Source: Pseudoips prasinana (lineage: Eukaryota; Arthropoda; Insecta; Lepidoptera; Nolidae). From it: 64,000 nt of DNA. Positions 9,976 to 19,716 of the stretch are shown in pieces. The notes below the pieces were generated by a model. The model was not told the origin of the DNA, ran no database searches, and was given only the letters and a program-made list of their open reading frames with translations. The DNA is taken from the NCBI GenBank assembly GCA_951640165.1, contig OX621256.1:3658001-3722000 (forward strand). The letters are read 5' to 3'. A program made the position numbers and the translations under genes. Within the stretch, counting starts at the first letter, position 1. Each line of letters opens with the position of its first letter.

Positions 9976-10044
9976 CGTTGGTGCACTTAAATAGTTAAAG
10001 GATGAAACTAATTCTCAATAGAGACAGAAGTGTAGGTTAAAGTT

Positions 10045-10633
10045 ATAATATTGCAAAAAAGAGCTGTAAGAGCTATCTAATCTTGGCCCGAGAGTGTCAC
10101 TACGAGAAAAAATCAAAGAGGTCAACATTCTAACTGTACCATCTCAGTATATATATGAAAACTTACTATATGTGCATAAAAATATCGATTCCTTCTGTAA
10201 AAGGAGCGATACACATAATGTAAATACTAGATATAAGAATAATCTCATATTGCATCTCGTCTCCACAAAATAAGTAACTCTTTTATGGGGCAATGTATAA
10301 GATTCTATAACAAACTTCCCAATGATATTAGAGAATTGTCTACGAATAAGTTTAAAAGAATTATTAAAGCCAAATTGTGTAGCAGGGCATATTAGAAATT
10401 TCTGATTATTTAAGTGATAAAAGTGCTTGGGATGGAGTTGTTCTGAGTCAACACACATGATTGTAATTAATCTTAAGTATATTTTATTTAAAAAAGGATT
10501 CCTACTGAGTTTTCTGGCAGTGTTTCTCAGTAGCTGCCACGTCATGCACTGCACGGTAGGGTAAAAAAAAATATGACGATTCCACATAAATGTAAAATTT
10601 TTACGGAATAAAGTTACTTTGACTTTGACTATA
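10045..10633 (+). pseudogene. Second Jockey/CR1-type LINE 3' copy
   Basis: Diverged copy of 8290-8880 beginning at ATTGCAAAAAAGAGCTGTAA. The frame is broken by small deletions (e.g. near 10079 and 10255). The 3' UTR has CTCAGTAGCTGCCACGTCAT, GCACTGCACGGTAGGG and ends ACTTTGACTTTGAC, the hexamer tail of the family. It is more severely 5'-truncated than the 8008 copy. Confidence 0.75.
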
Positions 10634-10724
10634 ATAATAGTTCAATTTATTTAATAATATGAGAAATGACATATATAAACAACTATTTATATTACTATGC
10701 CATTGTGGCTTATATAAACATCTA

Positions 10725-10865
10725 TCGGATGATCAGCGCTGCAGTAATATACACGAGTTGCCGTAGCTAATGCTGAGATAGGGGCCTTTTTGACGACCAA
10801 ATTTATTGTACTATTTTTGCTAGGTATGGTGAGATTTCTTTTTAGTCAAAAATAAACATTATTTC
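10725..10865 (+). repeat. 3' UTR fragment of the CR1/L2-like LINE family
   Basis: GATCAGCGCTGCAGTAATAT ... GCTAATGCTGAGATAGG and a terminal AATAAACATT correspond to the 3' UTR at 5420-5600. Confidence 0.5.
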
Positions 10866-10884
10866 ATTTCAAATAAGTAACTAC

Positions 10885-10985
10885 TCGCAAAAATGGGAAA
10901 AATAAATTTTAACGTCCGGCGGGTCTCGAGCAGGTACGCTCTACCAATCCGGGGTAGGCGCTCTACAACGTTAAGCTACAAACGA
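10885..10985 (-). repeat. Family E fragment
   Basis: Shares the CGTCCGGCGGGTCTCGAGCA ... CTACCAATCC ... TACAACGTTAAGCTACAAAC arrangement with 6867-7035 and with 61385-61450, where the inverse tRNA-like head CGTTTGTAGCTTAACGGTAG is clearest. Confidence 0.45.
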
Positions 10986-11275
10986 TGCACACTGGCACAT
11001 CAAAATTAGGATTCCCTTGACAGTATCCTTTTGGAGAATGTAGGTATCCATACATCGGCTATGTTTTCTAGGAACAAAGTAGAGGATGCTGGTTCAAGAC
11101 CAGCCTTCACACAATTATGAAGTCTGAATTGATGAAAATGAAAATACAATTATGAAGTCCCTTTTTTGATATTCGTTCAAAAAAGCTAAAAATGATTTCA
11201 ACTTTTCTTTTTCACAACTCTCTCGAACTCTACTACTACATATACTATTTTTATTTTATCGGGACTAGACCCTCC

Positions 11276-11412
11276 CTCTTACCCACCACTGCAACTCCTG
11301 TAAGCCAGGATCAACAGTGGCACACGATGAAATGACACTGAGCGGTGAGGCTCAGGCATGTCCCGGGGAATCGCTTTAACTGTCTTGGATCCCGCAACGA
11401 GTTTAATCAGAA
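11276..11412 (+). repeat. Dispersed repeat CTTACCCACCACTGCAACTC
   Basis: Nearly identical to 61155-61318: CCACTGCAACTCCTGTAAGC, CAACAGTGGCACAC, GAAATGACACTGAGCGGTGA, CTTGGATCC.GCAACGA. In both places family E sequence lies nearby, so the two may be halves of one element. Confidence 0.55.
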
Positions 11413-11494
11413 AGAGAAAAAAGGAGGAGTTAGAAAATGAGAAAAAAGGAGGAGTTAGAAAACGCATATACTAGTTTTCTTTTGTAAATACATA

Positions 11495-11632
11495 CTTATA
11501 TAGATAATTACACCCAAACTCAGGACAAACAGACATGTTCATGCACACAAATATCTGTCCTGGGTGGGAATCGATCCCACGACCTGTGACGTGAAAGGCA
11601 AGCTTCTACCAGCACATCAACCGGCCCGTCCG
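11495..11632 (-). repeat. SINE family C head (minus)
   Basis: Minus strand: GGTCGTGGGATCGATTCCCA (box-B-like), then CAGGACAGATATTTGTG, CATGAACATGTCTG and GTCCTGAGTTTGGGTG. A tRNA-derived pol III head. Confidence 0.7.
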
Positions 11633-11857
11633 GTATATAAATATTCAGTACTTCAAGGAAAGTAGGATTAGAATAGTCATGGATACATGTTTACAGATAA
11701 CAATAATGTTATTGTTATTGCTATTTAATTGAATTGGATTCCTAGAAATTCTAAGAGCCAGACTAAATACAAAGTAAATACGAAATACTAATGAATCCAC
11801 TACACTCGGAACGATTTTTTCACAGTATCAAGTAGAGTTTAATATTCTCTGGACTTT

Positions 11858-11958
11858 TCTATACATATAATAAAATCGTAGAAAAGTCAAAACTGTACAT
11901 TGAATATATTTTTAAAAGGATAAAATTTAACGCGGGTAAATCCGCGGGGCACAGCTAG
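11858..11958 (+). mobile_element. Minimal 101-bp Helitron deletion derivative
   Basis: Keeps only the 5' end (TCTATACATATAATAAAATC) and the 3' end (GCGGGTAAATCCGCGGGG...CAGCTAG|T). About 210 bp of the usual interior (compare 48574-48889) is missing. The 5' flank is T, not the expected A. Confidence 0.8.
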
Positions 11959-11972
11959 TAATCTATAAATTA

Positions 11973-12264
11973 CTAGCTGGGTCCCGTGGTTTTACTCGCG
12001 TTAAACTTTATAAATTATCACAGCTCCTCTCCCGTAGGTGATAGCTTGATAATATGTAGCCCATATGTCGACCCGACCTCTTAGTAATATTCGTCCAAAA
12101 TTTTAAGTAAAACCATGCAGTACTTTTCGAGTTTAGGCCGGACACACAGACAAACAGACAAATATTCTAATAACTATATTTTTGGTTTCGATATTGATTG
12201 TAGATCACGCCCCAAGTATCCAATGTACAGTTTAAACTTTCCTAGGATTTATTATATATATTAT
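11973..12264 (-). mobile_element. Non-autonomous Helitron (minus), head-to-head with the previous copy
   Basis: On the minus strand it ends ...CCCAGCTAG followed by T. The interior matches other copies: GGGTCGACATATGGGC, CCGGCCTAAACTC, AATATAGTTATTAGAATATT. The 5' terminus (near 12260) is degraded and abuts a SINE A head. Confidence 0.8.
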
Positions 12265-12505
12265 TAATCACCGTAGCCTAGTTGTTAGTGCTCCTGCCTA
12301 CGAAGCTGGTGGTCCTGGGTTCGAATCCCGGTAAGTTCAAATATTTGTGTGATGAGCACGAATATTTGTTTCTGAGTCATGGATGTTTTTAAGTATTTAT
12401 CTATCTATATAAGTATGTATATCGTCGTCTGGTACCCATAGTACAAGCTTTGCTCAGTTTGGGGCTAGGATGATGTGTGATATTGTGCCTAGATATTATT
12501 ATTAT
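12264..12505 (+). repeat. SINE family A, near full length
   Basis: The tRNA-like head has a box A (TAGCCTAGTTGTTAGTGC) and a box B (GGTTCGAATCC). The body is CAAATATTTGTGTGATGAGC ... TCTGAGTCATGGATG ... TATCTATCTATATAAGTATG ... GGTACCCATAGTACAAGC ... GGGGCTAGGATGAT. It ends in TATTATTATTA. Confidence 0.85.
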
Positions 12506-12529
12506 AAACGACATGTTAAAAAAGCACCG

Positions 12530-12720
12530 TGTGGTTTCCGGTCAAGAAACAATAACAAGGCCACCCCATATCATCCCGCGTGGGTGTCGTAAAAGGTGAC
12601 TAAGGGATACACCAGGTAGTCGGACACCAGCGCCTCCTGGGTACTAGCTACCACCTAACTGCGGTCGCCAACTTACATGCCTAGCGCGGTGACTACGTGA
12701 AACTCCTACATATTAAAAAA
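12530..12720 (+). repeat. Dispersed repeat G, longest copy
   Basis: GTGTGGTTTCCGGTCAAGAA ... GGCCACCCCATATCATC ... GGGTGTCGTAAAAGGTGACT ... AGGGATACACCAGGTAGTCG ... ACCTAACTGCGGTCGCC. It joins the parts seen separately at 4125-4200 and 5655-5815. It probably derives from a LINE. Confidence 0.55.
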
Positions 12721-12839
12721 GACAATGATAGATACATAGAAAATTTCATTAACGTATGCACACGCCTATCGTGTGCATATCTCTTATCAATTATTTTTAA
12801 GTCGATTTAAATATGATTTTTAAGAAACGTATTGTTTTA

Positions 12840-13092
12840 TGTATCATATTTGTGTAGCACATCTATGACTCACTGTGGCAGGTAGCTGAAAATCAGCGTT
12901 ACAGCCATATTGTGGTTGTAGCATCATGCTGAGCTGCTAGCCATTCGAGCGCACAAAAATGTTTTAGTAACACTAATGGAGTATTTTGTATGGTATTTAT
13001 TTATATTTTATGTCGCCATTGTTACTCTAATTGTTAATTTTTTGTATCTTTATTATGTGTGCTCAATAAATATTTTTTTCTTCTTCTTCTTA
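12840..13092 (+). repeat. CR1/L2-like LINE 3' UTR with (TTC)n tail
   Basis: Has ATCAGCGTTACAGCC ... GCATCATGCTGAGCTGC ... GCTCAATAAATATTTTTTTC and a TTCTTCTTCTTC tail, matching the layout of 5400-5614. Confidence 0.55.
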
Positions 13093-13502
13093 AATATATA
13101 ACTTTTATGTGGCAACTATTTTTTTCCTGTCTATGATTTTCTGTATCAAATGTCGTCCCTTCTCTTTGTCTTCCTCTTTCTCTATGGATCGAGCAAACCA
13201 AATGTCGAATAAAGCCTTGAAGAAACCTATTGAAGTTCTTTATTGGAATTGCATATGTCCACCACGAGACAACGTATAATTCGACAATTTGTTTCGTGAA
13301 TAATATCTAAGCGGCCACTTGTAGAAGAAAACATTGTTGAAAATAGGGCATTATTACTATGAGTACCTCTTTGACGAAAAAAATCATAATAGAAAAATAT
13401 ATTTTTCGATACAACTGAACATTAGGAAATTGGTGGACAAAAAGTCCGGAACACGGCCCTTTTCGAGGGTGAACGACACGGTGAATGGGAGTCCACTTCA
13501 TC

Positions 13503-13806
13503 GATCTGTACGATGATTTTGCAGTTTCAGTTTCAGAACGATGTTTTGCGTTGACCATAGTTTATTAGCCCGTTTTTGAAGCTTCCTAAATTACTTTTGG
13601 GATGTGAAACAAGGAAAAGTTTATCTTAGATATTTTTCCAGTAATAAATAACATGTCTTGGGTTTCAGAAACACGCAAATTTGTAGAGAACTTTTCCAGG
13701 TGCCTTGTGGAAACTTCTGGTGACCCAAGCGCTAGACGGACCTCGGCCAGCGTATCAGCTAGGCTATACATACAGAGAGGTAATTTCGCCAGCTTTTTGG
13801 GCACCT
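13503..13806 (+). repeat. 305-bp direct duplication, copy 1
   Basis: About 90% identical by eye to 13865-14169, with 58 bp between the copies. One frame of each copy reads a coding-like segment, TRKFVENFSRCLVETSGDPS... then ARLYIQRGNFASFLGT, interrupted upstream by stops. The protein family is not recognised. Conserved residues between copies (R-K-F-V-E-N, E-T-S-G-D-P, Q-R-G-N) may just reflect recent duplication. Confidence 0.7.
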
Positions 13807-13864
13807 GAACCTATTTTTTAATTTGTAATTTATAATACAATCAAAGAAAATATAGTGAATCGAT

Positions 13865-14169
13865 CGATCTGTACAATGATGTTGCAGTTTCAGTTTCAAA
13901 GCGATGTTTTGCGTTTACCATAGTTTATTAGCCTGTTTTTGAAGCTTCCTAAATTACGTTTGGAATGTGAAACAAGGAAAAGTGTATCTTAGATATTTTT
14001 CCAGTAATAGATAAGATTTCTTGGGTTTCAGAAACACGCAAATTTGTAGAGAATTTGTCCAGGTGCCTTGTGGAAACTTCAGGTGACCCAAGGGCTAAAG
14101 GGTACCTCGGCTAGCGTCTCAGCTCGGCTATACATACAAAGAGGTAATGTCGCCAGCTTTTTGAGCACC
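13865..14169 (+). repeat. 305-bp direct duplication, copy 2
   Basis: See 13503-13806. Here the coding-like segment reads ETSGDPRAKGTSASVSARL-like with Q-R-G-N-V-A-S-F-L-S near 14135-14165. No start codon or splice sites could be supported. Confidence 0.7.
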
Positions 14170-14261
14170 ATACCCGTAGATGCTCAATGTTTTTACATAC
14201 TCGAGAAAATTAACACATTCCAATTAAGAAGTCGGAAGGTGTTGACGGTATTATACCCTCG

Positions 14262-14365
14262 TGATTCGGAGAGTACGTACGTAATGCCGTTGGTCCTATA
14301 CCTGACCTCCGACTGGTCGTTGACGCTAGCCGTCCCATCGGATCATAAGAGTGAAGAAAATGTAT
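14262..14365 (+). repeat. SINE family B fragment
   Basis: GATTCGGAGAGTACGTACGT ... GGTCCTATACCTGACCTCC ... GTCCCATCGGATCATAAGAG corresponds to the middle of family B (20615-20710). Confidence 0.55.
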
Positions 14366-15324
14366 ATTTCTGTGTGAAATATACAAATGAAAACTTATTC
14401 TAAAAAAATACAATTATTGGCAAAAAATTAATATCCGCTGAAGTTATTCTGTTGAAATAATGTTTAAAAGAGAGAGTGAATTTAAAAAAAATGTGCTACT
14501 CCATATATATCTGATTATTTACAAAAATATCCAAAATCTAGATTTTTATTCATTAGATTTTATTTAAACACCAACCATCTAAAAAGTTTCACCGTAGCTG
14601 CGTGAAACGACTGTAAGGTGTGGAAGTAAATAATCCACCTTAAGCATTACTTTATTGCCTAGGCTCGTTCAAAGCAGCTCTGGATAACAAAGCAAGTGAC
14701 ATAAAAACCATAATACGGGACCAAAGTGCGATCGCGGAGCAGTAAGGACTTCATACAATGACTGCTTTCCCTACTGGCAGTAGTCACAAACATCGTTGTA
14801 TAGTATTAAGATCTTTGTATTGAGATTCTAAATTAAACATTTAAAGGAGAAAAAAACAATGTCTTATCGCAGATAAAAGGTTTTCAATCCCTAAGACCGC
14901 GGTCATTGCATCTGTGTGACCGTGACGCATTATATTTATAATGGAGCAACAGAGACATAACGAAATTCTTTATGCTATACGAGCGCACTTTACCGGTGAA
15001 AATAATAGTCAAAAGAATAGCTGAAAGATTCGACCATACATCCTCGTACAGTTCAACTTCCTTCGTTTGGAAAGGTTAAGTAATGTTCACAGCTACGGTA
15101 GTCAATCACCCCTTAAAATATGTTTTTTTATTTTAATTTAATTATTTATTTTGAAAGTGAATATATAACTAAATATTCTGTGAATATCTCGTTTTACCTT
15201 TTGGGTACGGAACCCTAGAACACTACACAACACACAGAACGAAAAATTTCCTTTACCATGTCATTATAATATTGCTTCGAATTTGTTGAAATACATACAT
15301 ACATACATCTACATACATACATAC
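14366..15324. other. No gene seen
   Basis: Mostly AT-rich. It holds a short end of the dispersed X repeat (GGTACGGAACCCTAGAAC, near 15205) and a CATA microsatellite at about 15293-15324. No ORF was supported. Confidence 0.5.
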
Positions 15325-15590
15325 AGCTGTGTGGTGACGGCGACATATATCAGAATCAGAATATCATCACCCCATCTCATCCCGTGGGGGGCGTAGAAGA
15401 CGACCCGAGGGAATATCTACCAGAGGATGGGCAGCAGCTTCCTTCTGAGTACTATGACCATCTTACTGCGATCGCCAACCCGCCTGCCAAGCGTGGCGAT
15501 TATGGCATATCCCCCCAAGACGATTCTCGAGGGAGGCTTGTCCAGCAGTGGACTTATTTAGCTGTAATGATGATACATAGACTCCCGCCT
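15325..15590 (+). repeat. SINE-like family F, best copy
   Basis: AGCTGTGTGGTGACGGCG start, CATCTCATCCCGTGGGGGGC, GAGGATGGGCAGCAGC, TGCGATCGCCAACCCGCC, GTGGCGATTATGGCATATCC, GGCTTGTCCAGCAGTGG and an AATGATGATA end. Reads through as a spurious 95-aa ORF. Confidence 0.7.
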
Positions 15591-15668
15591 GTTTCCCAGT
15601 GGGGTAGGCAGAGACAACGGATTTCCATTTGTCACGATCTTTGCATACCTACTTCCTTTGCCTCGAAA
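15585..15668 (-). pseudogene. LINE C-terminal fragment (minus)
   Basis: Reverse complement of the block at 2027-2120 (GTGACAAATGGAAATCCGTT ... CCCCACTGGGAAACAGGCGG). It abuts the family F end. Confidence 0.5.
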
Positions 15669-16329
15669 TGAAATGAAATGTATTTATTTGCTTAGAATGT
15701 AGGTTAACAGTTCAGGTCTTATATTTAAAAACAGCGCCTTGTACATTCTACGTTTCGGCATGCACATTTCAAAATAAACAAAATATGACACAGCATTTGA
15801 ACAAAAAAATTATATAAAAATTGTTTCTTATAATTAACAATATAAAGTATTCTTATAATAAATTTTATTTGAAATGAAGTATTGGTAAACAAATTAAGAT
15901 GTCATGATAAATAAAAATAATGTCATTACAATATAAAACAAAGACAAAATAATAACTAAAGTATAATAAGCTAGGCGTACGAGTATTATTATCAGATTTT
16001 ATTATCATTTAAAAATTCTGTCACCGAATAATATTACTCGATTACTGTCATTATATTTTTCATACATGCTCGCCGGTTTAGGGTACCTACTTGTTGAAAT
16101 AATGATGTTTAAACTCAACTAATGAACTCTTTACCTGACTCGTAACCTCGAGAATATAATAGAAGGTATGGAGTCAGAACTATTTGACTTCAAGAAGTAG
16201 TGGACTGAGTACACAGTCAAACAATCTAATCCCGCACAGAGTGGTTTCTGTGTACAAACCAACATTAAGATAACGTAGTAATCTCTAGATATTTCTCGCT
16301 TACAATATACATACCTAGTCATTTAATTA
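15669..16329. other. No gene seen
   Basis: AT-rich. Contains AAATGAAATGTATTTATTTG and GTACATTCTACGTTTCGGCA, suggesting an eroded retroelement 3' end, but nothing was assignable. Confidence 0.45.
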
Positions 16330-16625
16330 GTTAGACTCGCCTGTGGTGCAATGGTTAGTAATCCTGACTGATAGGCGCTCATAGCTAGATGCTCTCACGG
16401 TCCTCAAGCGATCGGCGAAGTTAAGTAACTAGGCTCGCGGTCAGTCCATAGATGGGTGACCGCCAAAGTGGTTTAATTTCTGAGCGTCTCCGTGCTTCGG
16501 AGGGCACGTTAAGATGTCGGTCCCGGTTGTAGACATTAGACAACAGTCGTTAAGCCATGTCAGAGGCCTACTAGGCGGCTTTAGCAACTCTGATACTAGG
16601 GTTACCACTACCCATAGCAGCAAGC
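16330..16625 (+). repeat. 5S-rRNA-like SINE, clearest copy
   Basis: GATCGGCGAAGTTAAGTAAC, then GGCTCGCGGTCA and CATAGATGGGTGACCGCC, keeps the spacing of 5S rRNA box A, intermediate element and box C. This is followed by CTCCGTGCTTCGGAGGGCAC and GTCGGTCCCGGTTGTAG, which are not 5S. Sequence before about 16390 is not recognisably 5S. Confidence 0.7.
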
Positions 16626-16775
16626 AACTGATAAGCCAGAGGTCGTAGGTTCGAACCCGACCCAAGACAAATCTTTGTGTAATGAGCAAGGTTGTTTGTT
16701 CTATGTCAGGGTGTAATTGATCTATAAAATGTATGTATTTAGACATTGTATAAGTACGTTTATCACTTGTCTGGT
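16626..16775 (+). repeat. tRNA-like SINE part adjoining the 5S-like head
   Basis: GAGGTCGTAGGTTCGAACCC is a box B; the body is CAAATCTTTGTGTAATGAGC ... GTGTAATTGATCTATAAAA ... ATGTATTTAGACATTG. Either a separate SINE or the second half of a composite 5S/tRNA SINE. Confidence 0.5.
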
Positions 16776-16777
16776 TA

Positions 16778-17187
16778 CCATGATGATGATGATGTGGTCC
16801 CGGCCGATTTCGGCCACGGCGACCGCTTCTTCTCCTACCGTAGCCGACGTTCGTGTGCTCGCATGTGACTTATGTAGCCAATTTTATTTGTAAAAATCCT
16901 CGCACATTGCGGGCATGTGAGCACACCATTGTCATAATTGTAATTGATCGCCGCAGGTGGTCTGGCTTTCAATTCATCCCGCTTGGTATCCAGCTCAGCG
17001 CGCCTTCCAGACTCGAAACAGTCGACTTTGGCCTGGACTAAAGTCCGCCATTCTGACCGTTTGGCTGCCCGCTGTTCCCATTGCGAGGGCTCTACGCTAC
17101 AGTTCTTCATGTGGCGCTTAAGCACATCTTTATACTTGAGGAGTTGTCCGCCATGCTTTCGCTTGTGCAGGCTCTGACTAGTTTGTG
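16778..17187 (-). pseudogene. LINE ORF2 C-terminal fragment with zinc-finger-like end
   Basis: On the minus strand the frame runs [20 protein letters not shown] from about 17187, through [19 protein letters not shown] and ELKARPP, to a C2H2-like [21 protein letters not shown] (C-x2-C-x12-H-x3-H) and a stop near 16835. This arrangement (K-R-[HF]-K-D-x-L-K-R, W-R-x-L-V, then a terminal finger) is seen at the very end of RTE/Jockey-like LINE ORFs. A CATCATCAT tail (16778-16793) marks the 3' end. The catalytic parts are absent. Confidence 0.7.
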
Positions 17188-17360
17188 ATCATCGAAGGCT
17201 TTGACAAAAATAATGTAATGAATATGCTTATTGAACTAATTAATGAACATACATTTTTTGTTAACTATTTACAAGCGCTAACAATGCGAGTTGCAATAAA
17301 AGCCATCGGAGCTGCGCCTGGCTATAGTTACAAGTCACAAATTCTCAGTTTATTTAATTA

Positions 17361-17543
17361 CTAGCTGTGCCCCGCGGTTTTACCTGCATTAAACTTTATA
17401 AATTATAGCTTATGTGTTAATCCAGGGTATCAGCTAACTGCCTACCAAATTTTATTAAAATCGCTCCAGCCGTTTAGACGTGAAGAAGTAACAAACATAC
17501 ACACTCACACACACAAACTTTCGCCTTTATAATATTAGTAGGA
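17361..17543 (-). mobile_element. Non-autonomous Helitron (minus, short-interior subfamily)
   Basis: Plus strand A|CTAGCTGTGCCCCGCGGTTT ... TTTATAATATTAGTAGGA|T, i.e. TC...CTAG ends on the minus strand. The interior (AAAATCGCTCCAGCCG, GTAACAAACATACACAC) differs from the 320-bp subfamily. Confidence 0.85.
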
Positions 17544-17722
17544 TGTACTAAAAAATTAAATGTACCTCTACAGCAGAAATGATTTTAAACTTTATAGCTT
17601 GGTTTTGATGTTGTTGTTTAATAGTATTTTTAATATTTTTTTATTAAATACAGAAATTATTAGAATACTTTTCTGTTTAAAATTGACTTACTATTCAGCT
17701 ACGTCTGAATTAAATTAATATC

Positions 17723-17890
17723 ATCATCCTGACGTACACTGTGGGACAAAAGCCTCCCTTAAAGATTTTCACGAGTTATGTCCATAATTTGGAGAGATAT
17801 GCCATAATCGCCATGCTTGGCAGACGGGTTGGCGATCGCAGTAGTAGTCATAGTACTCAGAGAGACGCTGCTGCCCATTCTCTGGGAGAT
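17723..17890 (-). repeat. SINE-like family F copy (minus)
   Basis: GTACACTGTGGGACAAAAGC ... GATATGCCATAATCGCCATG ... GGTTGGCGATCGCAGTA ... CTGCTGCCCATTCTCTGG. Confidence 0.6.
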
Positions 17891-18262
17891 ATAATGTCCT
17901 CCCGAACGAATGTCGGCCACGGCAGCCAGTCTCAATGGACACTAGCCAATTGCGCAGGACATTTATAGTGCACAAGTGTGTGCGCAAACACAGGGGCACT
18001 TTCTATTCCATCACTCTCATGATCCGATGGGACGACTAGCGACACGACCGGAAAGAGGTCAGGTACTGGACCGACGGCTTCACGTGCTCTCGGAGGTACG
18101 GGGATGTAATAGCACACTTCCAGACTTCGGGCTGACACTGAGAAATTTCTTTTTACGGAAAAATCCCAAAATCACTTTTTGGTCCGACCCGGGATTTGAA
18201 CCCAGGACCTCATCATTTGCGGTTGAACACGCTACTCCTAGACCAACGAGACAGTCAGTCTG
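17888..18262 (-). repeat. SINE family B, near full length (minus)
   Basis: Minus strand head CTCGTTGGTCTAGGAGTAGC with box B GGGTTCAAATCCCGG, then the family body (AGCACGTGAAGCCGTCGGTC, GATCATGAGAGTGATGGAAT, GCGCACACACTTGTGCAC) and a GAGGACATTAT end. Confidence 0.8.
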
Positions 18263-18274
18263 GAAGATATAGGT

Positions 18275-18350
18275 ACTGTCGAGTCGATTTCTACGCCCCC
18301 CTCGGGATGAAATGGGGTGGAGATATTCTATACCAACATCCACACAACAT
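18275..18350 (-). repeat. SINE-like family F fragment
   Basis: GTCGAGTCGATTTCTACGCC ... GGGATGAAATGGGGTGGAGA, the 5' part of family F, inverted. Confidence 0.5.
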
Positions 18351-18719
18351 GAAAAAATTCTATACCGAGCTTTAATCATTAACCTGATAATGAATTTGCT
18401 AATGAGACTTGTATTTCAAAGAAAACAAGTTAGTTTTCTCAATTATCAAAGCTCCACCTCAAATATTCGAGTGCTTAGTTAGATAAACACCACACTTGGT
18501 CTAGACTACACTCAGGCAATCTAATTTACCTAGAAATTAGACTTTCACATTATGATGTGATACTAATTAAAATAATGATATAAAAATATTTACACATTAA
18601 TTAGGGCGAGATTGACTGGTCTAGTGGTTAGCAATATAATATCCTGCGACAATAATATCTCACATGGATGTGGATTGACATTAAATAACTACCCCAATCC
18701 TACTAAACTTTGTAGTAAT
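18351..18719. other. No gene seen
   Basis: AT-rich; ATTGACATTAAATAACTA-type stretches recur at 18865, 19210 and 20870, hinting at an eroded tandem or dispersed repeat. Confidence 0.45.
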
Positions 18720-18796
18720 ATAGGGTATATATCCTAATAACACATAAGCTACAATATATAAAGTTTAACACGGGTAAAACCGCGGGGCACAGCTAG
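18720..18796 (+). mobile_element. Helitron 3'-end fragment
   Basis: AAAGTTTAACACGGGTAAAA, CCGCGGGGCACAGCTAG|T. The 5' part is missing. Confidence 0.75.
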
Positions 18797-18974
18797 TTAT
18801 CTATAAAAATACCATCTAAAATAACCTTTCTGTATTATATTAACAAATGCGCGTATGGATAACGTGAATTGACATTAAATGACCATACCAAATTTATATA
18901 AAAATTGTGTCGCAATCAACGTGTATTCGTTCTAAATATAAAAATACACCTACTGCTATTAGTTATTGTTCAGC

Positions 18975-19098
18975 TCCTATCCATCCTAAGGTTGTCTGGA
19001 AGAGATCGCTTTATGCGATAAGACCGCCCTTTGTACAACTTGTTTATGTAATATCCTATGAAATATGTATTCTTAAGGTGTACAATAAAGAGTATTCT

Positions 19099-19132
<34 letters not shown>
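18975..19132 (+). repeat. Retroelement 3' tail with (TA)n
   Basis: GGTTGTCTGGAAGAGATCGC ... GCGATAAGACCGCC ... TGTACAATAAAGAGTATTCT, then (ATTCT)n and a TA microsatellite at 19103-19132. Confidence 0.65.
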
Positions 19133-19139
<7 letters not shown>

Positions 19140-19229
19140 TTATTTTTCATGCCACACATCGTCCAGAATATCAATTTTATATTTACTACAGCGTGTGTAG
19201 ATAATGTGGATTGACATTAAATTAATATC

Positions 19230-19380
19230 CCAAATATAAAAAATACCGTCCAGAGGTGTGGTTGGTAAATGCTTGCCTCTCGCGCCGCAGGTCGTGGGTC
19301 GATTCCCACCCAGTACAGATATTTTTATACATGAACATGTCTGCTTGCCCTGTGTCTGGGTGTAATTATCTATGGCTATG
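19230..19380 (+). repeat. SINE family C head (plus)
   Basis: GTGGTTGGTAAATGCTTGCC (box A region), CGTGGGTCGATTCCCACCC (box B), then ACATGAACATGTCTGCTTGC and GTGTCTGGGTGTAATTATC. Confidence 0.7.
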
Positions 19381-19716
19381 GCTGCCCGAGGAGATGAAGT
19401 TCAATCGCAAAATTTAGACACTTTACGATGAGGATTATCCGAATCACCCCAATGTATGTTCTACGATTTTGCGTAGTTTTCGAGATAGAATATTTTTAAT
19501 GATTGTTTTCGTAAATTTCACCTAACATCAGTTTTCTATTTTTTTCTATTTCTCTCGAACATTTCTGGTTCAGTTTTTATGTGTAAGTGATAACTAATGA
19601 GCATAGTTTAACCTAACACCCTAACAAAAAGTATGTTTTATCTAATCATTGCAGAACTGACTTAGAATTTATTCGAAAGGGTTTGAGCTCAGGACTCATA
19701 AATGTCCAAAGTATCA

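Noticed and set aside
12290..12340. tRNA gene-like boxes
   Set aside because: The same head followed by the same body occurs at least six times; it is a SINE, and the cloverleaf is not closed.
15384..15671. 95-codon ORF
   Set aside because: Entirely family F SINE-like sequence, repeated on both strands elsewhere.
16390..16450. 5S rRNA gene
   Set aside because: Only the promoter-half words match, the 5' part is missing and the body is unrelated.
17976..18379. Overlapping ORFs of about 100 codons on both strands
   Set aside because: Shadows of a SINE B copy; same words at 20453-20846 and 45863-46195 without a preserved frame.
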